Shown here: piece by piece, positions 53,901 through 64,000 of the stretch
Position numbering within the stretch: the first letter of the stretch is position 1
How the letters are laid out: every line of letters begins with the position of its first letter
Assembly: GCF_004798865.1 (NCBI RefSeq)
Contig: NW_025336347.1
Location: forward strand, 19,157,430 to 19,221,429
Reading direction: 5' to 3'
Source: Varanus komodoensis
Taxonomy: Eukaryota; Chordata; Lepidosauria; Squamata; Varanidae
Length of the DNA: 64,000 nucleotides
Program-made: the position numbers and the translations under genes
The notes under the pieces: generated by a model
The model's database searches: none
The model's input: the letters and a program-made list of their open reading frames with translations, nothing else
What the model was told of the DNA's origin: nothing

Positions 53901-55930
53901 GGTAGCAAGGCCAAATATTTGTGGGGGCCAACATGTGACTCATCAATTCCTCAGCACAGCTTCTACTTTCACTCAGAATAAAACTACACGAGCTTCCTCA
54001 GCTTGCGCACCCTATTTCTGAGGGGACCGATATAAAGTCTCTCTCCTGAAGGTACCAAAATCATGAGTCCCAAAGAAACAGCTGCCCTAACAGTAGCTTG
54101 GATCTCACAATAAGTAAGCTTGCACTGACTTGATAGGTTTTTAGTAAATAAAAGGGTATATAAATACCAATAATGAACAAACAAGCATAAGGAAATTAAT
54201 GAAATGTTTCCTGTCTTCTCCTACAAAACACCACACAACTTTATTGCCATCTATCAGCAGTGTAACACCGTGGGTCCTCCTTCCCCTACACTTTGTGAAT
54301 ATTGTATGCTTTATAAGGAAGGGGACATAGCTCAGTGACAAAGCTTACTCGTTTCAGTAGCCAGCATCTCTGGGTAGGGCTAGAAAAAACCCTTGCCTGA
54401 AGTCCTGGAGAGCCACTGCCCATCAAGGTGGATGAAACCCAGGTTAGATGGATCAGTGGTTTCCAAAAATAGGAAATTATGTTTCTATTTTTGCTATATT
54501 TCTAAACTCTGGATTACCTTTCCCCAATTTGGATGCCTACAGAAGTTTTGAATATCAATCCTATAAGCTCCATTCAGCATGGTTACTGATCAGGAATAAT
54601 TAGAGGCACAGTCTAAAACATTTGGAGGATATCAGAACTGGGGAAGACTGCTTTATATTATAAGCAGCCCTGGGAATTTATTTGAAGGGCTTGGTAGAAA
54701 TCCCCAGTATAAATAAAACCTGAGGTTCAGTCCAACTCTGTACTTCTTGATAGTGGCCAGGCGATGAAAAAACAGAAACTGTGGCACAGAAGGCCAACAC
54801 ACAGTCTTGCCATCAAATGCACCTAACATGGAACCAGCCCCTTCTGCATGCCTTTTGCTAACTTAGAGATTTCAACATGGCCAGACTGTACAGACAGCAT
54901 TCATGAACAGCCTGTGTATTTCATGCTGGATCACAGTTCACCTACATAGCATCTTGGTGCACATTGTACATGTATGCATTCTTCTTACAATAACTGCAAC
55001 ACACCACAAGCAAAAAACCCTAGCTCTTATATTAACTTTCTTTGAAGCTTTGCATTCTTCCAGTAAGCACCCCAAAGCGTGACATCCTGGACAGATGGTG
55101 TTACAGTGCATACAATCCTCTCTCTTCACTGAAATAAAAGAATTCAGAAATTCAGCTTCATGAAATCCAGGATTCTATGCAGGCAAAAAAAGATGGGAAT
55201 CACGTATCACTGGCTAATTTATGTAGGCTTCAATGCTGATGAGCGCTGCTGGTTTTTGGGGGCTAGGAGAAAATATGGCTGATTAGCAAATATGAACAGT
55301 GGCCTAAAAGTCAAAGTGCATTCCCTGTCCTCTGTGCAAAAGGAAATTGGGCGGGGGGTCAGTGAGGAGGCTGCACTACTCCAAGCACAATGCACAGCAC
55401 CAGGAAAGAAGTAGAGACACGGTTGCCATCATCTCTCGCCCGCCCCCCAATTTCCCCTTGCAAAGCTTGGGTGACTTAACAAGGGCAGCTTCACCGCTGC
55501 TCTTCCGTGCTTGCACTGCGCAAGCCGAGCAGCAGTGGAAGACAAGGGGGCCCCGGGGGCCCCAGAGAAGGGCAATATGAGAGACGGAGGGAACGAGGGA
55601 AGGAGGGGCTCAGGGCAACAGGAGGCAATTCAACGGGGAATCCTCCTGACCAGCTTGCAGTTCCTCCCTGGGAGCCGCGAGGGGGCGCACTAACCGGAAG
55701 GTCTGCCCGCCACAGAGTACCAGGTCGAGGCGGAGTTCGGCGCGCGGGCACGGCAGGGAGCGCCAGGGGGTGGCTCGAGGCAGCGGGGCCGGGCGAGAGT
55801 TCATATCGTCCCTTCTGCTGCCGCCGCGGCCGCCCTCGGACGGGGCGCGGAGATGCCGATGCTCCTGGTGCAGCTGCCGGTGTACCAGCTTGGCGCGAGA
55901 CCCGCAGCTCCGAGCCCGCAAAATCACCAT
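47844..55930 (-). CDS. OGG1: OGG1, 8-oxoguanine DNA glycosylase/AP lyase
   Basis: OGG1 removes 8-oxoguanine paired with C and nicks the abasic site; it acts in nucleus and mitochondria. Minus-strand segments: 55695-55930, 53427-53794, 51966-52145, 50885-51066, 50497-50644, 48788-48837, 47844-47948. Total 1269 nt, 422 aa from the first ATG, or 380 aa from an in-frame ATG at 55802-55804 that aligns with the second Met of human OGG1. Order: [12 protein letters not shown] motif, TBP-like N-domain (about 65-230), SNNHLSRIT, helix-hairpin-helix [13 protein letters not shown] with catalytic Lys322 (human K249), and VPVDTH with catalytic Asp (human D268). [16 protein letters not shown] and VLFCADLR complete the fold. 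Odd points: an extra acidic/Lys-rich stretch of about 40 residues in coding exon 2, and a C-terminus lacking the mammalian PAKRRKGSK nuclear signal. All catalytic residues are intact. Confidence 0.96.
48788..48837 (-). CDS. OGG1: OGG1 coding exon 6 (50-nt)
   Basis: Residues 372-388, [16 protein letters not shown]. The acceptor is ctgcttccag and the donor gtaagtaag (strong). Easily missed because of its size. Confidence 0.95.
48838..50496. other. OGG1 intron 5
   Basis: 1.7 kb. Contains a CR1 piece (49600-49860) and a short (CCCT)n run at 49793-49808. The GC-rich part next to exon 5 is open in the sense direction but without an ATG. Confidence 0.55.
49600..49860 (+). mobile_element. Diverged CR1 3' segment
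   Basis: ACAGGAAAGGCCAACCAATA, CTCCCATGAGGAAAAGTTGT and CACCCCATGAAGCTGAACTG parallel the better-preserved CR1 copies in CAMK1; antisense to OGG1. Confidence 0.65.
50497..50644 (-). CDS. OGG1: OGG1 coding exon 5 (catalytic Asp)
   Basis: Residues 323-372, [20 protein letters not shown] to RVHREIG; contains the catalytic Asp of VPVDTH. The loop before EIG is shorter than in mammals ([15 protein letters not shown]). Confidence 0.95.
50885..51066 (-). CDS. OGG1: OGG1 coding exon 4 (HhH, catalytic Lys)
   Basis: Residues 262-322, [20 protein letters not shown] to LPGVGVK. The nucleophile Lys322 is the last codon before the intron. Confidence 0.96.
51560..51650. repeat. Diverged MITE copy
   Basis: GATGGGAGATGTAATTCAAA and ACTTTTGGAGGGCACCAGAC then TGGGGAAGA; OGG1 intron 3. 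Confidence 0.5.
51966..52145 (-). CDS. OGG1: OGG1 coding exon 3
   Basis: Residues 202-262, [20 protein letters not shown] to PSLQAMA. SNNH replaces the human SNNN at the DNA-contacting loop. Phase 1 at both ends. Confidence 0.95.
52562..52645 (-). repeat. LINE/SINE 3' tail (minus)
   Basis: TTTATTTATTCTATTTTCCA then GTATGCTGCCCCACCAGTCA and CTCTCTGGGCGACTCACAAC, the reverse of a retroposon terminus. Confidence 0.55.
53017..53265 (+). repeat. tRNA-derived SINE, well preserved
   Basis: AGCCAGCGTGGTGAAGTAGT (box A region), GGGTTCTAGTCCCCACTCAG (box B), GACTTTGGGCCAGCCACAGA, CAACCTACCTCACAGGGTTG, and tail GGTGTAAATAGGATAGATAA. The most complete member in the window; OGG1 intron 2. Confidence 0.85.
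53427..53794 (-). CDS. OGG1: OGG1 coding exon 2
   Basis: Residues 79-202, [20 protein letters not shown] to EVAIKFPG. The human exon is about 40 codons shorter; the excess lies between QLWYTL and DYFQLHVNL and includes [11 protein letters not shown] and [11 protein letters not shown]. Confidence 0.93.
54318..54480 (+). repeat. tRNA-derived SINE, diverged
   Basis: GGGGACATAGCTCAGTGACA, CCTGGAGAGCCACTGCCCAT and GGTTAGATGGATCAGTGGT; same family as 15857-16045. OGG1 intron 1. Confidence 0.65.
55695..55930 (-). CDS. OGG1: OGG1 coding exon 1
   Basis: Residues 1-79 from the upstream Met. It starts [20 protein letters not shown] (Arg/Lys-rich), has a second Met at residue 43, and ends [15 protein letters not shown]. 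Donor CCG|gttagt (55694 downwards) fits, phase 2. The first 42 residues lack clear homology, so the true start is uncertain. Confidence 0.85.
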
Positions 55931-56100
55931 AGAGTTGTCCCACTGAGTTTGGAGGAGGGATCGCGCAGGGGTAGACGGAATTCCAGTGCTGGCCGCTCTA
56001 GGCCACTGGGGTATTCTTGGTGGCCCACTTGGGCAGAAGTACTGGCTGCCTGGGCGTCAGGGAATTTCTTCCGGGCTAAGGGTTGGGCTTTGGTAGGCCC
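55931..56100 (-). promoter_or_regulatory. OGG1: OGG1 5' flank
   Basis: Sequence upstream of the OGG1 start; CpG density is highest inside exon 1 (55690-55930) and falls off by about 56050. No TATA or clear start site. Confidence 0.45.
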
Positions 56101-59100
56101 ATCAAATGGTTACGTGCAAAATGGGTCTGAGGAGGAAATAGGTTCTTTCTCTCCTCCCCCACGAAAGTACCTCAGTGGAGACTGGGGCATAGTTTCCAGT
56201 CCCTAGGTAGGTTATGCCAGAACAACGAGGCAAAGTTTTGTATATCCTTTAACAATTTTTCTATGATATGAGAGTTTTGGAATGGAAGCTTTTACTAGAA
56301 TAAGTTTGTTACACTTTTCATTGGCATAAGCCTTTTGATTGTTTTGCTGCAGCAGCCTTAACGCTGGTACCCCTCTGGAAAAAGGCCATAATATTGATAA
56401 ATCCGTTACCGTTTAAACTGCTACAAGGCGTTGGGGTGCCTGCTGTTTTTGCTGCAAGAGGCTAATATGGCTATCGAAGTTGCTTTCAACCAGAGCATGG
56501 ATGTCCCGCTCCCTATTTACAGTCTGTATGGTGGTGTTGTTAGTCGCGAAGTCGTGTCCGACCCATCGCGACCCCATGGACAACATTCCTCCCGTCTGTA
56601 TGGTAGGAACTTCCAAAATCTTGGGCGAGAATCACAAAAGAAGTGGCCAATTTTTTCTTCTAAAATTAACATAGTTAATGTGATGGTGACCCTGGTCATT
56701 AGGATTGCTGCAGGATTAAAGGAAATGTATACTTTCTTCCCTAACCCATCTGGAAACACAATGATTTATATTCTGATCATCTTTTGCCTCATCTGCAAGT
56801 GCCTCCATTCTGGTTCTTTGACTTCTATCCAGCCAAAACCATTCAAATGTTTAATTTAAAAGGTCTTTTAATCAACAGTTTTCACAATTCTATCAATTAA
56901 ATATTCTAGCTACTTGTCATGGAGTTACCTTTTATAAATATATTGAGTACTGGCAGATTTTTGCAATGCACAGGCAACCCTGAATTTGAAGTCTAACATA
57001 AACATTACTATTTATTTATTTATGACTTTTCTATACTGTCATTTATTCTAGAGAATCTCATGATGGTTTACAACAAATAAAATAGCAAAACAGAAACAAA
57101 ACAAATACTTTGAAATGCCAGTACTTGATATTAAAATAGCTAAAAATAAAATCCAGCAATTAAAAAATTGTGGGTCCAATTTAGCTTTTCCATTGGTGCG
57201 AACATTCACTGAAGTGAGTTATGTTGAAAATGCTCCCGCTTGCAGGGAGAAGATAAGCAGGCAGGCAAATGGCCAATTCCTCCCTCTGCTTCCCAGCTCC
57301 ACTTTTCCCACTGTTCTGGAAGACCTCCCATCCTCCAGAGCAAACTGGGAATGGGTATACGGGACTGCAAAAGCAGGGAATCCACATATACCAATTTCCA
57401 TTAGCAGAATTCCTGTGCTGCAACAGAAGCCTCCAGCCTAGAGCCCTTTTTCTGCATGAGGCTTGTGTTGGATCCAACCCAATCTACATGTAGCTATTGC
57501 AGCTGATATACTGGAAAACTTCACATTATGGCAGAGTTCTAAAGCAGAGTGTTTGTAAATTCTTTAAAACTTTGAATAAATACAACCCATTCTGCCCCTA
57601 AATGATCAGTGTTTTAAGCTATGTAGACAGCAAATTATTTTTTCTGTTGTGTGTGAAACTATGGACGCATTATAAAAGAATGCCAACAGTTATGTAGGAT
57701 TTTCAAAATATTCAGTAGAACTGTGCTAGGAAAGAACTTGAATTTCCCTCAGCATAAAAAACAAGCATTAGTTACAGCTAATCCTTCAAAATGGTCCATA
57801 CTAAAAACTGGTAAAATTCTCTAACCGTTAAATGAAAAATGGGAAATAAGAGACTGCTGTGAGCAACAAAAGTTTAACAGCTAAAGATTCCCATTTGAAA
57901 ATTGTATTACTTGTTGACCTGGCAAAAGTCACTTACTAAATAAACATCTAGGCAGAGTCACACCAAACACAGTATATAACTCCTGGCTACCAGCAGGAAC
58001 CTGAAACTAAAAAGTCGTGCAGCAATGAAGGAGAAGCAGTATGTGACTTGTGCAAGTCCCAAGGCCTGGATTGTTTTTGCAAGCAACACAAATTGGGTTT
58101 CTGCACTGTCTAAAATTTAATGAATTGCAAAACCTAGGCAATTTCAAGCTGTTTTCTTCCTCTGCATTATCACCACAACCAAAGACACGCCATACTAAAA
58201 ATACGCTTAGGATCACTTGTATAAAATAGATGTAGAGCCATCCCTATGTATGTTTAGATGGAAAAAGCTGGCTGAAGAATACTGCGAGTTACAGGACTTT
58301 TCTTCTTCTATAAGACTGTCGTGTTTTTGATCTTCCAGGTGAGTTGATAGGTTACTGTATGCAATACAGAATGCAAATTTTGGAATGTCACAAGACCAGA
58401 TATTAGGCTAGATGTTATTTTTAAAGGGTTTTTTATGCTAGGGCACAATATTTACTCATTCCTACAAGAAATGAGTCTTATTTTCTCTCCTCTTATCTAC
58501 AGATTTCTCTGGTCTCCACATTGGAGGGGCACCAAGCAAACAATTAGGAAAAAACCAGGCCATGCAGGTAAGCTTATAAGCTCTTTGAAACAAAACAGAA
58601 AGGAACAAATATATGTTCCCTTTGGAAATGTATCAAATGTGGAGAGTAATGCTGAAAATGGTCTAACAAGGATTAGATGAAATGGCTTGGCATTGCTCCT
58701 CTCACAGTATGCTTGGCTTGTTTTAAAAGCTTCCCACGCTTTCAGCTTCACTGTACCAAAATGTGACTCTGGAAATGGTCTGCAAGCAGATGATGCAGCT
58801 ATACTATTGAAGTTAGCCAGTTCTGTCCCTGTGTGAGCTGCCAGATGGGGGACCCCTTGGGAACCACACGCAAGTCACTTAGAGCCCTTTTGTGAAAAAG
58901 CAGGGTGCAAATGCAGTAACAAAAATATAGGGAAAAATGAAAAAAGTACATCGCCCATTTGTCAGTTCTGATGTATAAAGCAGGTATGTAAAGGCAATTA
59001 CCAACATCTCTTCTGGATCTAGGGATAGGTCCAGGACCTGCTTTCTCCAAGAGAAAATATTTGCTCATAGAATGTCCCTCTGCCAGATTTGAGGATTCCC

Positions 59101-59415
59101 CCACCACATTCAGCAGAGACATCTAACTTTGGGCAGTATTTTCAGGTGGATGGAAGGAAGGGCGTCCATGTCCACTAGTGCAATTGATCCAACTTATAGC
59201 AAATGGCATATATTGTTCACACTAAATGAACAGTGCCTAATGAGAATGATGGTATTAATCCTAACAGCAAAGGTAGTACAGATGGCTTTCTAGCTATCCG
59301 CGGCTTTCAGACAAGGAGCAGGCAGCAGTGTGGAACAGGCACTGGAACTTTGCATGGAAAAAGAACACCATCCCTCATCCATTCTGGTAACATTAAAAAA
59401 AGAAGACGACACCAC
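56100..59415. other. OGG1-BRPF1 intergenic region
   Basis: 3.3 kb between the OGG1 5' end and the BRPF1 3' end. It contains a BovB fragment (56528-56595) and a retroposon tail near 57000-57110 (TATTTATTTATTTATGAC). From about 57110 to 59415 nothing is recognised. Confidence 0.5.
56528..56595 (-). mobile_element. BovB LINE 3' terminus
   Basis: GTTGTTAGTCGCGAAGTCGT then GTCCGACCCATCGCGACCCC is the reverse complement of the characteristic BovB 3' end, which ruminant BovB also carries as GTCGTGTCCGACTCTTTGCG. A short, well-preserved scrap. Confidence 0.85.
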
Positions 59416-60087
59416 TGGTTCTAAAAGAGCCATTTTATTTTCTAAGAATCGATAGAGATCTTCTTCCTCCAAAATAAATACAAGTACAAATGCCCACCTG
59501 GCTGCAGCAGAAAGAAGAGCCAGGTTCCTACGGGGCAGGGTCAGCAGAGCCAGATTCCAAAAAGCTACAGTATCAAAATGTGCGAGTGAGAAGACAGCGG
59601 CCCTGCTCTGCAGAGTGTCGGTAGGGCTGGGCCAAGGAAAGACTGATGTATTTCGAGAGATGCTATGATGCAGGGAAGTACAGGGCCAGGGTCTGTGTGT
59701 GTAGGTATATAGAGCAACCCAAATAATTTACATTCTCCCACTATTGTACAGTATTTTACAAAGGCCTAGAGGCTCAGGACCCAGGGGGTGGGGTACTGTC
59801 CTTGGGAGCTGTACAGGCAGCTGGGTATTGCTCACGCAGCTGGTCAGGGCAATTTCAGGCATGGAACAAGGAAGGGCAGGCTGGCACAAGAGGTAGGCTT
59901 GCCCATGTGGAGGGCACAGTGCTCTGTGGGTGTGCCCAGCACACTGGAGGGGCCGTTGGGTGCTCTACACAGGCTCCCGCAGCCTGGCCGAGGGCCTGGG
60001 CTTCTCAAGGCTGGAGCTCCTCGCTCCCCTCTCCCGTACAGGCCAGCTGCACTGAGCGAGCACCCAGGGCGGGAGCTCCTCTGAGGG
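59415..60087 (-). other. BRPF1: BRPF1 3'UTR
   Basis: From the stop at 60088 down to the poly(A) signal. GC-rich near the stop, with no recognised transposon, supporting a transcribed and retained region. Confidence 0.7.
59434..59439 (-). terminator. BRPF1: BRPF1 poly(A) signal AATAAA
   Basis: TTTATT on the plus strand, 650 nt past the BRPF1 stop, close to the length of the mammalian BRPF1 3'UTR. Confidence 0.75.
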
Positions 60088-63042
<2,955 letters not shown>

Positions 63043-63590
63043 CTAGACAGAGACAAAAAGGCGGCAAGGCAAATCAGAACAGGTACCATTCTAGATTCCT
63101 ACAGCTGAGCTTGCCAAGTGACAACAGGACAATGGCTTTTTGCCTGGCCATGGATCTCGCCACAAATGGTGAAAACTGGATTCCATCATAAATGCATGGG
63201 ATGCATATGGCTTTTATTTTAAAGGGAAGATACTTCTAATCATCATAGTTGCGGAGAAAATGCTTTGAAAAAAGGAAAGCCTTGTCAATTAACAATGGAC
63301 TAGATAGGGCTGATAAGACGTTTATAAAGAGGAAAGCCTTCACTTTCCATATGCCCCTGAAATTCCCTACAGTTGATTTCTTTAACCATGTTTGTTATCC
63401 AGGACAAAAATCTAATCTAACACGGGCAGTACTCTCTTTAACAACCAGTGACCACTTTTTTGGATTCTGAACTAAATCTGCATGCACAATCTAATGGATA
63501 CTATTTCCACAAATTAACTTCTCCCTTGGATATATGCAGGATTTGTAATAGACAGCTCTACCCCTGATAACATAACACAATGTGAAAGAA
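63043..63590. other. BRPF1 intron, no recognised element
   Basis: AT-rich intronic sequence upstream of the first visible exon; nothing supported. Confidence 0.5.
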
Positions 63591-64000
63591 GATGGCCAGC
63601 ATCCCTTGCTTATATCACAGAACTGTAAAGTTGGAAAGGTTCCAGAAGTCCACTGGGTCCAACCCTCTGCTCAGTGCAGGACTCTCAGTTAACAACAGAA
63701 TGAACAGTAAACTCCCAGTTAAACCGTCCCTCTCAGATAACTGTCCAGTTGCAACTTGAATGCCTCTAGTGTGGGAGAGCCCACCACCTCCCTAAGTAAC
63801 TGGTTCCATTGTCATACTGCTCTGTCAATCAGGAATTCTTTCCTGCTATCTAGCTGGAGTCTGACTCTGCAGTTTGAGCCTTTATTCTGTGTCCTGCACT
63901 GGGATAACTGAGAAGAGATTCTTTGCTTCCTCTTTCAAGTACCTGCAGAGTGCTATCCTATCCCCTCAGTCTTCTCCTCCCAAGGCTAAACATGCCCAGT
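63590..64000 (-). mobile_element. CR1 LINE 3' end (minus), runs off the window
   Basis: TCACAGAACTGTAAAGTTGG then CACTGGGTCCAACCCTCTGC is the reversed CR1 terminus, followed by GCCTCTAGTGTGGGAGAGCC and CAATCAGGAATTCTTTCCTG. Parallel to 21783-22125. Its 5' side lies beyond 64000. Confidence 0.85.

Noticed and set aside
55491-55943. Alternative 150-codon frame on the minus strand at OGG1 exon 1
   Set aside because: Overlaps OGG1 exon 1 in another frame and lacks homology; the OGG1 frame carries the conserved ELRLDLVL motif.

Overview
This window is vertebrate genomic DNA, most likely from a squamate reptile (lizard or snake). All five recognisable genes are intron-rich, with GT-AG splice sites and vertebrate-type proteins. 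The interspersed repeats are the reptile set: many CR1 LINE fragments, BovB (RTE) LINE ends, tRNA-derived and 5S-rRNA-derived SINEs, and a very common palindromic MITE. BovB together with 5S- and tRNA-headed SINEs is the best argument for a squamate; the species cannot be read from the sequence.

The gene order is ARPC4 (-, 5' end only), TADA3 (+, complete), CAMK1 (+, complete), OGG1 (-, complete), BRPF1 (-, 3' end only). This is the human 3p25.3 neighbourhood read in the opposite direction, with every relative orientation kept. ARPC4 and TADA3 share a divergent GC-rich promoter holding a 100-base assembly gap (1420-1519). TADA3 (432 aa) has eight coding exons between 2369 and 9280 and a probable 2 kb 3'UTR. 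CAMK1 has a CpG-island promoter and non-coding first exon near 13.3-13.5 kb, then eleven coding exons from 22450 to 44289 (358 aa). Its first two introns hold most of the transposon load. CAMK1 and OGG1 converge tail to tail near 45.7-45.9 kb (or 47.2 kb). OGG1 has seven coding exons from 55930 down to 47844 (422 or 380 aa, depending on the start). BRPF1 contributes its last five coding exons, including the PWWP domain, from 63042 down to 60088.

The genes are not an operon and share no single pathway, but chromatin and DNA maintenance recur: TADA3 is a shared subunit of GCN5/PCAF acetyltransferase complexes, BRPF1 is the scaffold of MOZ/MORF acetyltransferases, and OGG1 repairs 8-oxoguanine. 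ARPC4 is an Arp2/3 actin-nucleator subunit and CAMK1 a calmodulin-dependent kinase.

I found no new gene system. The points most worth checking are: an extra charged loop of about 40 residues in OGG1 combined with loss of the mammalian C-terminal nuclear signal; a possible upstream start in OGG1; a perfect 20-bp intronic hairpin in BRPF1 with a poly(A) hexamer in its loop; the inverted repeat abutting the promoter gap; the closely abutting CAMK1/OGG1 3' ends; and several repeat architectures. No retroviral or other capsid-bearing element was recognised. Exon coordinates were read by eye from splice sites and protein homology; intronic repeat boundaries are approximate.
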